A stretch of DNA of 64,000 nt, from the NCBI RefSeq assembly GCF_901709675.1, contig NC_051105.1, forward strand, positions 806,001 to 870,000, written 5' to 3'. Each line of letters begins with the position of its first letter. The first letter of the stretch is position 1. The DNA comes from Syngnathus acus. Lineage: Eukaryota > Chordata > Actinopteri > Syngnathiformes > Syngnathidae. Positions 32,105 to 48,300 of the stretch are shown here, piece by piece. The notes under the pieces are model-generated. The model worked only from the letters and a program-made list of their open reading frames with translations, ran no database searches and had not been told where the DNA came from. A program made the translations under genes and the position numbers.

Positions 32105-34974
32105 ATGCTTCCTTGCAACGACGACAAGCGGTGGCGGCGGCGGCGCCGATGGCTTTTGTGCGTCTGCCTTTTGGGGACCTGCAGCGCAGCCGCGCAAGGT
32201 AAGAAGACAACGCAAGATGTTTCCCCAAATTGTTTACCTTTCAATCCCTCAACCTTAAGCGACTTGGATGAGATGTAGTAGTTAAAGGTGAGCGCGCTAT
32301 AGTCTATAGTCAGTTAGCACACCCACCGATTGTTCCAGCCATGTCAAGACACGTCCAAAGTCCACATCCACACACTCACGCAAAAAATATGATCGGGCCG
32401 GGCCGGGCCGGGCTGTTGTGCTGCCATATCAGGTCACATAAATATAACATTTCCTGTTATCCATAAAGAAGGCCTGCACGATACTGGCAATCTTTCAAGG
32501 TATCGGTATTTGCAAAGGATGCCGATACCACCACCGCCGTCGATACTTAAGACCAATAAGTCTGTCTTGCTAGTAGTTGGTGCTACTTTGGTGAATCACC
32601 GTGTGCGGCAGAAACAAAGAAAGGTCTTTGTTCGTCATTATCTATTATTATTTGAATTGGAATTGAAGCAAAACGTATAAATCTACCGTTGATGTCCTTT
32701 ACCGTAATGAAACCGAGAGTTGTGTGCTCGTCGCCACGCAGACATTCATTACGTTGCTCCCTCGATGGATGCTGATCACCGCTGTCGGGGGACATGATGG
32801 GAATCTCCATGGACTCGGCTGGCCGGCCCTCTGTTATTTCTGTTCAAGCCTTGGGCCACAGACGACAGGGAAAGCGCACTTGTCATATTCCGTCTTTATT
32901 TACAAGAAGTAGCCAAATGAAAGCATCAAACAGGAACACGCTTCACTGCCCAGCTTCTGTTTTGCTTCTTCTTTTCATCTCCTGACACAAAATGGCCTAA
33001 ATATGCAAAAGCAGCCTGCCCAGGCTTGGAGTAAATATGCATCTGTTTGGCTTGTGCTTGGGAAAAACCAAACAAAAAACGCGAGTGCACTTTTCATGAA
33101 ATGTGATCTGATCTTTCACGCTCGGAGCGCTGCGTGTTGGAGCTTTGCAGCGGTTCTGGTTGGGCGTGACGCCGGTATTGTTGGCCAGATGATTAATGAC
33201 GCATGACTGCATGCGATCTCAGGCAAATGCTTCTCTTATGTTTGCGCACGCATGCATGCGGGCCGAATAGCAATCGGCGCCGAGGCGCCTTTGCCGTTGC
33301 TTTACTTTTGCCGATTACAAACTTGAAGCTTGCGTTGATGCAGAGCAGCGAGTCTGAGGATGCATGATCTCTTAACCAGCTCTATTTCTGGCACCAGTCC
33401 TATTTTGGGACCTTCGTAAGGGTTCAGGAAGTGGTGAATGTCAAGGGATACGCAGCCAGTCAATGATAACAGCGAGTCTGTATTTCACTGGAAATGTCCG
33501 ATGAGGGATTAATCGCGTATTTTGTGTCAAGTGCGAGATACGAGGCAAAGGTCCGATCTTTGTGTTCCGGCGCGCTTGTCAAATCGGCCGCACAATTGCA
33601 ATGGGACGCATGCGTACGCTTTTCTCATTGGGCGCATTAGAACTCCGTTTCAGGAGAGAGCTGCATGGCATCACATTGATTCTTCATCTCAACAAAAGCG
33701 TGCCTCCAAAAACGGGCGGATGATCATTTGCAGTTGGAGCAAAAGCGTTCTTTTGCACTCAAGTCCGATTGCCCGTGTGCGATTGGCACACACGTGGAGC
33801 TTGGCCATTTAGCAGTGAGACGGAACGCTGCTGGGAAGGGAGCGGCGGTTGTTTACCGTTTTGCAATAAGAACACGATAAGCCTTTTGCGGGACGACAAA
33901 AAACAAACGGTTGAATCTGATTTGACGTGAACAAACGGCCCGACAAAGCCCGTGAATCTACGCGCCATCAATCTCCTCCGCTCTGTGCGGTTCGTTATTG
34001 CTCCCTTGCCGTTTGCCGCGGCAACAGTCGGTCGCTGATTAAAAATGAAGTCATGTAGTCGATTAACAAGATTTGCCCGCGGCTCCCGAGTCTGTTGTGT
34101 GGTTTTTAATAATGAACGCGGTACAATCGTCATCATACATCAATTTAATGTGGTCTAAACCAGGGGTTGTCAATCGGTGGACAGCGGCCATCTAGTGGTC
34201 CGTGGCGGTATTGCACGTGGTCCGCGAAATTGGAAATAATTGTAACATTTTTCAAAATAAAATGGATTTATGATTTAGACTTGATTCATTTTCCAGCTAA
34301 TTTTGTGAATATTTACCGATCCAAATCAGATTTTTATGTATTTATTTATCTATCATATCAATGCCAAAAGTTGTTGACGAAAACATCCATGGGTGGCAAT
34401 TGTATGATGGTGTTGAAAAGCGTGACCTCGGGACAAGCTGTGAGTCACCTCCAGCCCTTTTGTTGACTCGCCTGAAGGAACTGTTCTGAGAAATTAGACC
34501 AGCTGAGTCCTACGTGGCGGGCGCACCCTTTTTCGACAGTGACCAGGTGTTGCAATCCGACCCAACCTTAAACAAATACATTGAATGACCGGAAGAAAAA
34601 AAAGTTCATGCCGGTTTATGACTTCCCCCGAGTTGAAAGTGATGTTTTTCGGTGGCCTGCTCTTCTACTTTACAGCGAGTCACTTGACTTCCTGTTACGT
34701 CAAGACCCCTCCTGCATATGAAGAGCTTCTTGTTCTTGGCAACAACTCTTGGCAACGCTCTCGCTTGTTCGCCAAGAGACACAGATGAAAAGTGGGGCAT
34801 CAATGGGGCACGCTCCATTTTTCAAACACTTGCGTTTCATGAGGGCGAGGGAAGCTTTGATTTATTTTCAGGAGCATGTACAAAATGGGATCCACAGATC
34901 AGATCCCAGGATGCCCCCCAAACACCGAGGTCACAAATTCAAGTGTGAGCGCTTGCGCTAATGCTGGTGGCTTT

Positions 34975-35067
<93 letters not shown>

Positions 35068-37480
35068 CACAACTGTGCACCTTGCAGGAACGTAAAGTTC
35101 ATTTCCTAACTTTTTGAGATGCTGCTTTAGGGTTGCATGATGAAAAGCACTGTCTCAGCACAAACACTCATCACAGAAGCAACTGAGGGACGATGCCGAT
35201 GGCCACGACTTCTATTAGAAATGACTGAAACAGAAGCTGATGATAAGAGTGGAAAAAAAATACATCTAGTGCCCCACAGCTTTAGTGATAAGGTGGAACC
35301 TCTATTATTCTAGGATTCCATTTGATGATTTCTATCGACTAAATTGTGTCCCGTTCTTGACGTGACTCGGCCATCACACGTCAGAATGGACACGTGCCTT
35401 CATTTAGCATTTTGCTTTTCAGAGGCGGGAGCCCCGACGGAGCTTTTCATCTTCAACGAGCTGTGCGCCATGAAGGCGGACGCGGGGCCTTGCCGCTCCT
35501 TGAAGAACAACTACTTCTTCAATGTGGACACGGGCCGCTGTGAGCTCTTTGAGTACGGCGGCTGCGGAGGAAACGCCAACAACTTTGAAACGCCGGAGGC
35601 CTGCCAGGAAACCTGCCTGGTGTCGGGTGGGTGCCGCCCCGTGGAATGTTTTCTGTCATCGGTGTGACTTTTGGTCGGTTTTGTTCACGGTGCCACTCCG
35701 GCTTTCTGCTTGTCTGTCTTGTTTTGGCAGAGGATAAAAACCCGTGCCATTTACCCGAAGCGGAAGGTCCCTGCCGCGGCCTGGTCACGCGTTTCTTCTT
35801 TGACAGCAGCAGTCAACGCTGCAAGCGCTTCTATTACGGCGGCTGCTTTGGCAACGCCAACAATTTCAGGAGCATCGGCGAGTGCCGGGCCAAATGTCAA
35901 AAACAAGGTACGTCCTCGATCATCTGACCAAACTTGTTGACAGCAAATCAACGTCAAACCAATTATTTTGAATTTTGAAGCTCGCTTTTTGTCTCGTCTC
36001 GTCTCGTCCTTCTGCACGCTTTGTGCTGATGTAGAAACCGTCACGGTCCAGAACGGTACCAGAGAAACCATCGGTGTGCGGCCAACCTTAACTGGTAAAA
36101 GTTCAAGTATCTAAATGTGACATCAATTCCTAAGAACATTTGCTACCCTTACTTAAAAAAAAAAAGTCCGATTCTTTTCACTGTTACTCGAGTACATTGA
36201 ATTGCAAATTCCATCCCCAAACTATTTTCATTTTGTTTCTCAGGTGAGCAGACAGTCATCATGAATCAGAATGTGGTGCAAACGAACAACACGGGTCCGG
36301 ACCATTCGCAAGGTAACAAAATTGCAGAAAGACAAAAACAAATGCAAACCTTGAATTTTTGGGCTGGCAGGAACTTCCAAACATTCCCACGGCCAGTCAA
36401 GTAGTCTTTTATTTTTGTTGTTGATTGTCTCAATCACTTTCGGACATTTAAATCGACCCAAAGACAAAGCAGGATTCAAAAGCATGAGCCAGCCAGCTCG
36501 GCGAGGCTTTTTTCCTGTGCAATTGATATGAAACAGCGCCCTCTTGCGGCTATAACAAAACCTACATGCGCAACCCCAGTTCTTCTGCCTGCTTTCAACT
36601 TGGACTCACTCATCAAATGTGACTGAAGAATTTGTGACTTGATGAGCAGCACATTTACGTCTCCATTTTGAGCTCCTTTTCAATTGATATGAAACACCGC
36701 CCTCTTGCGGCGGTAACAACACCTACATGCACAACCACAGTTCTTCTGCCTGCTTTCAATTTGGACTCACTCATCAAATGTGACTGAAGAATTTGTGACT
36801 TGATGAGCAGCACATTTACATTTTTATGACTTCAAGGCGCAATAAAACTATTTTGCGCACATGTTATGCAAAGCAACAATCCCTCCTGGATGCTGCTCTT
36901 TCTTGTGGTTTTGTGCTTGATGACGTTCATGTTTCAAATTTGGGGCCCGACCTCGGGGGAAATGCGAGCGCTGACGTTGCGTGCTTTACAGATGCGACGC
37001 TGCCAGATGCGTGCTCGGGTCCCGCGGAGAGAGGAACGTGCGACGGCAGCGTGCGCAGGTTTGCTTACCATGCCGAGACCAAGCGCTGTCACGAGTTCCT
37101 CTACAGCGGCTGCGGAGGCAACAGCAACAACTTCAAACACCGCCGGCAATGCATCCGGAAGTGCATGAAAAGTCAAAAGGGTACGTCTTTTTCTTTTCCT
37201 TGTTTTTCAAGAATTGGTTCCCCAGGCAATTGGGGTGGAGCTAAAGATCAAGCTGTTGCCCTGGAAACGCCGCAGCTCCGCTTACTCTACAGCTGTGACA
37301 TATTTGTCGAGCTTCGCCGACGGCCGAGCGCTATTCGAAAAAGTCAAAGAATGTCACAATGAAGTCATTTTTGCTCGTTTAAATTGGACCGACTTTTGTT
37401 TGTCTTTGGCAGGTGGTGGCGAGAAGATGATTCGAATGAGGAAGAAAAATATCCCCAACATTCTCCGGGGCTCCGTCTGA
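32105..37480 (+). CDS. tfpi: Tissue factor pathway inhibitor, three Kunitz domains, complete
   Basis: Secreted inhibitor of coagulation factor Xa and the tissue factor-VIIa complex. Coding exons: 32105-32198, 35423-35626, 35731-35907, 36035-36094, 36244-36312, 36992-37180, 37413-37480. Every intron is phase 1, as usual for Kunitz modules. Total 861 bp, 286 residues (human alpha form about 304 with signal). Exon 1 encodes an Arg-rich n-region and hydrophobic core (WLLCVCLLGTCSAAAQ), a signal peptide. Kunitz 1 is C46-C96 (P1 Arg56 in GPCRS). Kunitz 2 is C105-C155 (P1 Arg115 in GPCRG). Kunitz 3 is C209-C259, with Asp219 at the P1 position (GTCDG). Each domain has six Cys and a YGGC or YSGC motif. 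The K2-K3 linker has NGT and NNT glycosylation sequons. The basic tail KMIRMRKKNIPNILRGSV matches the alpha-type C-terminus that binds heparin and cell surfaces. The start was chosen because the donor after the signal exon joins in phase. Confidence 0.93.
34974..35064. repeat. (CT)n microsatellite in tfpi intron 1
   Basis: About 43-45 uninterrupted CT units on the plus strand, about 360 bp before the first Kunitz exon. Confidence 0.95.
36520..36819. repeat. 161-bp spaced tandem duplication in tfpi intron
   Basis: Two copies of about 139 bp (36520-36658 and 36681-36819) begin CAATTGATATGAAACA and share CAGTTCTTCTGCCTGCTTTC and GACTTGATGAGCAGCACATT. They are about 95 percent alike by eye, separated by 22 bp, and lie in the intron before the Kunitz 3 exon. 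Confidence 0.9.
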
Positions 37481-37642
37481 AGACGTTGGCCAGCCACACT
37501 TGCGCTCGCTCGCATTGGCTAGAGTTATCCGTATTTATCACCATGTAAAAAAAATCGTGTAGCTTTTGAGCTTGCCGTACATTTTTGATACGAAACGCTT
37601 TGCTTTGTCCTGGACAAAAAGCACTTTTGTTTTGCCACTGTG

Positions 37643-37648
37643 ATTAAA
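37643..37648 (+). terminator. Candidate tfpi poly(A) signal ATTAAA
   Basis: ATTAAA lies 163 bp after the tfpi stop codon. It is the common variant of the canonical hexamer, and no AATAAA is nearer. Confidence 0.45.
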
Positions 37649-37699
37649 TTCAAAAGATGTCATTCACATCAACATCTTGTGATCAGACTGACGATGTTC

Positions 37700-38600
37700 T
37701 TTAAAGCCGCACAAGGGGGCAGTGTTGTTTCATCACGTTGTTTTAGTTTCATCCCGGCGGTGCTCTCATTTCTCAAAGTATGTCTGCACCATCACTTTGC
37801 TCAATTCTAAAAACGTCATGCAGTGTCAACCTAGGGCCAGACTGAGAATTGTTCCCAAATGTTTTGGTTTGCGCACCGATTGATGGCTTTTCTTTTTTTT
37901 TTTACTGAACATATAAAAGATACACTCGCGATGACAAGCATTTGCTAAGTGTTTGTTCTTGGCTTGAATTTCCCTTGTCTCGTTTGGATCGCGTGGAGTG
38001 CCGAATTCGCATTTGTATTGGTGGTGACAGCAGACGTTGTACAGGCCTCGGTCACCAGTTGAGATGCACTGACCTTTGCATCCACTTTTTGCTCCGAATG
38101 ATTGTGAAAGCTTGACGTTGCCAAACATTGCTTTGGCAATGAAGTCTCGAATACCTGCTGGCTGCTTCCAGCCTGCATGGCAAAGTTCAAACACAAATGA
38201 CTGACATCCTGCATCATTCCTTGAGCCTTTTTCCTGTTATGATTCACCCTTGGGAATGATGAGACTAAACAGTCATTCACGACATTCCACTTTGGAATGG
38301 CTTTGAGATTTCATCGTACAAGACGCCCGAGACAGATTCCGTAAAGACATAAAGCGGCCGAAGAAAGTAACCAGACTCATATTTATGACTCAGGCCACTG
38401 TTTTTTAATTCAGAATATCTTGAAGATCTCCAAAGCCTCATTCCATACGTTTTTTTTTTTACAACTGCAGTTGTCTTTGGGGTACGCCAAAAATTCACCT
38501 CATGATCAACGTGAGCCACCGCCTAAAACGGGTCAAAACATTGAACTATTTGTAAACTCATTTCCATTTTTGTTATATCTTAAAACACAATAAAATCCTC
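37700..38600. other. Gene-free interval between tfpi and the calcrl promoter
   Basis: No coding exon was recognised. Only short T and A runs are seen, near 37890-37905 and 38450. Confidence 0.5.
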
Positions 38601-38841
38601 CGCGTTACGTGTGAACGAGCACGCGCGTGCGCGCGCGCACGCAGTTGCGACGAGCTGACTGTGACGTCACAGGAAGCGGTGGGCTGCTTCCCAACGCCAA
38701 CCTGACAGCAGCAGCAGCAGCAGCAGCACACAGTCTTACTTTGCAGTGCTTCGTATGCATCTACTCGATTGACTGCGGCGACACGCAAGAGTGGACGGAC
38801 GCCTTTCGTATTTCCCACTTCGGAAGCAACCTACCTCCGCG
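38600..38841 (+). promoter_or_regulatory. Probable calcrl promoter and non-coding first exon
   Basis: A GC-alternating tract (38624-38640) is followed by a perfect CRE palindrome TGACGTCA (38662-38669) directly joined to an ETS-type CAGGAAG, then a (CAG)n run (38708-38729). The segment ends in a strong donor, CCGCG|GTAAGA (splice after 38841). The next plus-strand acceptor with a coding continuation is the calcrl start exon at 43275. That makes this the likely 5' UTR exon, with a 4.4-kb intron. This is inference from layout; no transcript evidence is available. Confidence 0.5.
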
Positions 38842-41800
38842 GTAAGACATGGTCGTGTGTTTTTATGCGGTGGCGGCGTTATCGCCGTGATGCAGAGCGG
38901 AATGAATGCGCGGTTGCAGTTTGCTCAGCCGTGCGTGTTGATGCGTAATGCATAGATGGCACCAGCCAGCCAGCCAGCCAGTCCATCCGCTTGCCGTGCC
39001 GTACCGTACCGTCGGTCCATTAGCAATCACGCCAACGACTATTAACAACATGGATGTGCCGGCAGGGTTTCCGTTGGGTTATGCATTCCGCTTTTAATGG
39101 TGTGTACCCCCCCCCCCCCCCTTCCGATCGACATGCGCACTGGTTGGCTGACAAATGGCAATCTGCTTTTGCTTCTGACCTCACGCGCTCTTTCTTCTCT
39201 TCGTGCATACTTCGGGGCTCGTCGCCTGTTTGATTTGATTGCAGCATCGCCAGATTGGACACAGCTAATGTTTTGAAAGCGCGCGTCGCGACGTTCAGTG
39301 CTTTTCCAGCTGGAGTGGGCTGGGCGAGCCCCGAGCCAAATCATTTGCTTTGACCCAAATTGGATCTTATCGGACCTGCGAGATCTGCAGCGTTTGTGCT
39401 GGAAGCACCGCTTACATTCTCGGTGTCACGAGTTGTTAAAAGTTGCTAAAACGCCAATAAAACTGCACGTATTTGAACTTAGAAGATGTTATTTGGTAAA
39501 GTCTGCATGTACTGAAGTCATTTTGTGAGCCGTTGGCATGTATAGGTGATTTAGTTATGCTTTACAATATGCAGACATTTGGAAATTCTATCAATGAGCA
39601 GTAAGCAGGCATTTGTAATCTGTTACAAATACACACAGTTTGTCTCAACGTGTGTTTTTCTCAATCTCCAGTTGAACTATTTGGAATCTGTTCATGTTCC
39701 CATCGACTCACCAGGTCAAATTGGACTTTAATCTTTTTAAAGACTAAGAATATGAAATAAATATCAGCTAAAAGAAATGTAAACAAAAGTGAAGAGCAAG
39801 AAACGTTGGGAAACAAACAAATGTACTGGGGTCGGGCCAGTTCTGGGTGGCAGGCCACATATTTGCCTTAGCTAGCTTTGTTTTTACTTGTGTCGTCTCA
39901 TTTGTATGGATGACAAAAATGCTCACGCTCCTTTTGCATGCTTAGCCATCGTAAACGTTGGGATTTCAAGACTGGCGGATCAGATGAATGTTTTCTGCCG
40001 GCAAGCTTGCTGTCCGAGGATTTTCCACCTCGCCAGTTGGGAGTCCTGCCAAATGGGGCTGGCGAATCATGTGGCTCCGACATCTTTATGTGACCTCCAC
40101 TAAATACGCAGATGAGCGTGCGGTGGGAACGGCTGCCAAACAGTCCCCCCTCCCCAAGTGTCATGCCGGGTGTTTACAGCGCAAGTCTTGAAAAGAGCCA
40201 GGACACGGTCGTGTGCTCCAGACATGCCACCAAAGCCCTGCAGACCATCTCGGTGGATGTGTTCCCAAACACGCCATGGCGTTTACGAACTCTTGTCAGT
40301 GGAATCTCATTCAGCGTGCACACAACATTTTGCCGTCACGGGCCCGAAGCCATGACATCTTGTCTGCTCAAAGCGTCACAATTCATTTCAGTCGGAGCTG
40401 AAAACTCCATTGTTGACTGCAGCGTTCTTGTGAAGCTCTCCTTTTTAATCCATTCTTATAATCCCCGCCGCTCATTTCCTTATCGTTGATCTCGATTGAT
40501 GCTTGCTTTTAATCACTTTAGCCAGTCTTATTATTTGAAACGATTTGACGCAACGACAGTAAAACGATTCCACTTCCTCCGGCTCGGTGTGCACAAAGGA
40601 GCGACGGCACCGTTGCAGCAGTACCTTCAGCTTCAGTTTCAAAAAGCTTTTGAGGTAATATTTCCGCTCATCCATTATGAAGGGCCGTGTTTTGCGATCC
40701 CAGTTCATTTGGGCACACGAGGTGCTTAACGGCCAGGGGGAGGCTTTGTTTATGCGCGCCCGCCCGCCCGCCGGCGGCGGACAGTGCATGGAAAGAGACC
40801 GCCGCGGCCGCGCGTGCACTCTCTCAAAGTGTTCCGTGTTTGGGAGCGCTAAACAAAGCGGCCGGCTTGACACAGGCTTCCTGATTTGCAGTGTGGGAGG
40901 GAGGGAGAGAGGGGTCACCTGGCAGAGAGCGCACAGAGAGGAAATGGCCCCGGGGGCTTGGAGTGCATCTGTCCTCCAAAGGTGAACTTGCGGTGCTGCT
41001 TTGTTACCGCGCGCTAACCTTTCAATCATTTGGACCAAAGTATGAAAATGTTGCATTGTGTATCGTCCATCCACTTTTGCCTTTCCCGAGTACTTGGGAC
41101 GGATCTCGCCCGTCGCGTCGGCCGCTGGGTGTCTGCAGGTCACCTCTCGGTCGGGCTCCCAATTAGCTCAAAAGGCCCGCGACTCCCTGTCATAACTGCT
41201 TTGAATTGCTCGATCGAGTCCATAGCGCCGTGTGAGAAGCGCTCGAGAGAAATCCGGACATTTGAGATGATTCTTACGTAAGCCCACCGAGGAACTTTCA
41301 GTTCCGAAGCAAAGAGCTCAGTTGGAGGTCCAGCGCGGTGGCTGACGGGGAGGCTTTCGCTTGCATTCCTTCAAATGGTTCCGGATCGGGACAAGCTCAC
41401 TTGTCACTTGATGAAGAACCTTTGTATTAGCGCGCATATTTTTCATGGGAACATTTCGGGGGAGGGGGGGTGGCGGTGTTTGTTCTGGCTCGCGGCGAGT
41501 TCTCACAGCCCCAAGACAAACAGACGATAATAAAGCCCAAAGCTGCTGGATCAAATGAACAGATAGCCTCATTTTTGACTAAATTCAATAAGGATGTGGT
41601 CCACGTGAGCGGATGCCATTGTTGAGGGCGAGCGGCTCGACTCGTCTTTGCTTTTGGAGCGCTCGCTAAAAGACGGACGGGCCCGTGCAGCGGAGCCGAT
41701 TAGAGGAATGAAGCCGCTTTTGCCAGCGGATCGCAGCGCGCGAGTAGGCCAGGCCATTTTCAACAAGGTGGTGATGTGCGCAAAGTGCATCCAAACATTT

Positions 41801-43274
41801 AGATGAGCGCCCGCGAGAAGTGCCAGTAACATTGCAGGTGTCGCGCCCGGCACAGCCCGGCACAGCCCGGCACAGCCCGGCACAGCCCGGCACAGCCCGG
41901 CACAGCCCGGCACAGCCCGGCACAGCCCGGCACAGCGCGGCACAGCGCGGCACAGCGCGGCACAGCGCGGCAGGGCCAACTTTATTTTTAAGCCGTGTAT
42001 TTTTATCAAGCTATTTGTACAATTTTTCCCTTGCGCAGACGAGAGGCCCCTGGAAGAGGATCACCTCGTTCTGAGAAAAGCCGCCAAAGTCATGGCCAGA
42101 AACAGAATATGGAAATATGCCTCCTGCAGGGAAAGCGGCGTTCTCGTCGTGCACCTGCGAGGAATGCGCGCGTCTTGACAACAGATGGACTGCAGCGATC
42201 GACACGTAACATGCGCCACGGAAAGACGCAGCGCAAATCCTTTCATTTTTGCCAAACTCGAGGCTAGCTACTTTGTGCCCGACGCTTACGTCGCTTTCCC
42301 GTTATTGTCGCTCTCTGCATATTTTTCATTGATTTAATTGATTGGCAAAGGGCGCTCTGGTTTGTGGCGCTACATTGACTCTTCAAGCATGCAGTATGCT
42401 TTATGTGGACCGACGACCAGGTTCCTCAAGAGCTCTGCAGATAACGCTGCAATGTAACGCAGGCATCAATGGGCTTGATTGATGGGCTTGAAGCTCCGCC
42501 CTCACAGCCGTGGGAATGTTTTTATATTTTCCATGACATCTGGCGCCGCACCATGGAAGTTGACACGAGGGTCCATTTCGTGGTTGGAAACGCGCTAGTG
42601 CATAGATTTTGTGATGCTCAAATGTCCAGCTGATCCCAGGGGAAATGTCCTCAAGCTATATTTGGTATGGCTGACTGAGAGAGGAAAGGCTTGGAGGGAG
42701 CGTGTTTCCAAGCTGATCCTTCCTGCTCGCCAGTTCCTCTTCAGTTCAAGCACTTTTCAAGCTTGAGGCCGCCTCCACTTTGTACTATCCACGGTGATTC
42801 TGTTCGCAGCCAAAACCACCGTGGCCAATGTGGGCAACCTTTATGCCTCTGATTTGGCAATTGTTGCCCTTCATAAAGCGATACCCCGAATGGCTCCGAG
42901 TGCTTTGCCGCCTAATGAACATGCCGATTCCAGCCAGACCGAGAGACAGCGGGAGTCGCTGAGCGAGTTAGCCGTCGCTAACCGCCGGCAGCCGCCGCTG
43001 CTGCTTTGCGCTTGGCTTGAATGATCCATTTTCGAGTGGCCCTGTGGCTTTTTCCAACCTCAATTAGCACGTGGGACGCTCGTCCATTGTTTTGTCATCT
43101 CAGCTCTGCTGCAACGCAAACATGAAATGCGCTGCTGCAAACAAGACTCATACAACGTTATATTACAAAATGCCCATCGACATGTTTTTTAAAAGGGAGC
43201 GCTGAAAGTCTCCTGGCATGTTTTAAAGCCGCCCCCGCCCGAGCTTTTACCTCATTTCCAATCTTGTGTTCCAG
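38842..43274 (+). other. Presumed calcrl intron 1, no coding exon
   Basis: No exon was recognised. It contains (GCCA)n near 38965-38982, a C run at 39108-39121, GC-rich DNA near 40760-40820 and the decamer array at 41851-41970. Confidence 0.45.
41851..41970. repeat. 10-bp minisatellite, 12 units
   Basis: Eight head-to-tail copies of CACAGCCCGG are followed by four of CACAGCGCGG. The single C-to-G variant is confined to the right end, so the array has spread in two blocks. Confidence 0.95.
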
Positions 43275-43298
43275 GTCTGCAGCTGCAAACTCCGTAAA

Positions 43299-46492
<3,194 letters not shown>

Positions 46493-47940
46493 GAAGACGG
46501 GCCCCGGGCGATGCCTTTGAGCTGGCTCGCGCCAAAGTGACAAGACCCTCTTGGAATCACAGTTTCTTCTCCTTTTCCCAGCAACTGAATCACCAGAAAC
46601 GTATTTCAGGGTTGCCAATGAAGCTTAGGAATCCCTGGCATCGGTTTCTAAATGGCTGACCGTCCCTCTTATCAGTGGACAAAGTCTCGACGACAGGCCA
46701 TTTAGGAGACATTTCTCAGCTTGTATTTTGAAGGACTTGAAGTGTGGCCAATGAATGAGCAGGCCTTCCGAGACAACACGCTAGTTTCCGGTGATCTTGG
46801 AGACGGACTTTGGTCTGTTTCTGTCCAATAGCTTTTCCAACACGGCACGGCACGTATCTTCCGTGCTCGCCTCGAGATTTTGTGCCACAGCAAGTGGAAC
46901 TTATCCCTCCCGACAAACGTTTTCCATCATAACAGGATGCGTGAAAAAGTCCAAATTGAACAGGAAGTCGGCCATTTTGGCAACATTTCTCTGCTTGTAC
47001 AGCGATCGCCTTTGTAGCCCAAAACAGGTTAAGGTTGGTTCAGCCCAATTGGTTTCGAGGCTGCGCCATGAAGATGAGCTTCAGCTTTATCCCCCCCCCA
47101 CTTACAAAGCACGGATGCTCCATGTAACCATTTTTTCCTACCATCTTAATTTATTTATCCATTATTATTCCTTTTGATTCTGAAAAAATGTATTTGCGCT
47201 GTTGATAAGCTTCCTTTTTGCGTCGGTCCAATCCTCATATACGTACATACGTACCTCGTATTCCTTTGGCAACATTTGAAAAGCATTCGAGCTTTCGCTT
47301 TCTGAAGAAGAGGCGGAGCCAGAGCCAGAGCTCCTGCTAACACTGGAAAGGGCGGGGCGGGGGGCATTGAAATGAGCAAAAGCATTGAAATGAGCAAAAG
47401 TTTGTCATTTGACTGTTATCGTTGCACACCGCTACAGTGCCGTATGATGAAGAAATGAGTTTCATGTAGTAGGTATATAGCTCCTTTTGTTGACTTCAAT
47501 CATTGGAATGGACGTGATTGGCAAGGGCAAGTTTTATGAGGTTCTCGCATCTGAATGAAAAAAGTTTCTAAACCTCAAGTTGTAAATAGCTTATTCTACT
47601 TTTTTTTTTAATGATTATTCTTAGCATTACTTTGGACGCAATTGTTGTGCGTGCAAAACCACTGTATGAATGCAAACGTCGGACCCCTCCAACTTTGAGC
47701 CAACTTTGACGTTGGAGCCATTGAGCATCGCTGAAAGTTTCCATCTTGAGAGAGGTCGCAATCTGCCAAAGGATGCTGATGGATTGGTTGCCAAACATTG
47801 CAATTTGATTGACGATGATGTCGTAAATGACTTGTTTTGCAACCACGAAAACATTGGCGACCACCTTCAGGTCGTTGGGCTCCACTCTAGTTCTGCTCTT
47901 TTGAATGTAACAAATGATGTGATGTGGACAAAGCAACTAT
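46493..47940. other. calcrl 3' flank, no gene seen
   Basis: Presumably calcrl 3' UTR followed by intergenic DNA. No convincing AATAAA was found close to the stop codon. In human, ZSWIM2 lies beyond CALCRL. No SWIM or RING zinc-finger coding was recognised here or further right. Confidence 0.4.
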
Positions 47941-48081
47941 AGAGGCTTTGCAGTCACGTGGTTTTATCACGTGATTTTGTGTTATGCCGCCATCTTGGCG
48001 GTCAACTAGTCAGCTCGTTCCTACGTGTTTGTATGGATTGTCTGATTTCTGCGCTACGTTTTCACCGATTTCTTCCGAATT

Positions 48082-48300
48082 ATGGCTGATTTGCTATCCA
48101 ACGAAGTTAGGCATTTGGATGAAGACTCCAAGAATCGTCACAGAGAGAAGTTGAACCTTGTTGGCACAACGGATCCGTACCTTTTACCGAGAAGCATGCT
48201 AAAATCGCCCGAGCATTTTGCAACAGCCGACCTGCCTGAACGCTCATATCCAGATATTTATAATTACCTCGTCGATTTGTTTTGTAATGGCATTTCATAA
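48082..48300 (+). pseudogene. N-terminal fragment of a transposon-encoded protein (possibly YqaJ-type partner)
   Basis: A 72-residue ORF, MADLLSNEVRHLDEDSKNRH through SYPDIYNYLVDLF. It resembles the N-terminal region of fish and invertebrate transposon proteins that later carry a YqaJ nuclease domain (pattern DPYLLP then DIxNYL). It stops soon after, probably at the internal deletion. It lies inside the terminal repeats, facing the THAP exon. Identity is tentative and no nuclease domain is present. Confidence 0.4.

Noticed and set aside
32455-32550. GGTATCGG-type sequence resembling a transposon end
   Set aside because: Only one short fragment is visible, without inverted ends or flanking duplication, so it is not annotated.
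41569-42074. Reading frames with Cys-Arg-Ala or Pro-Gly-Thr-Ala repeats
   Set aside because: They come from the 10-bp minisatellite.
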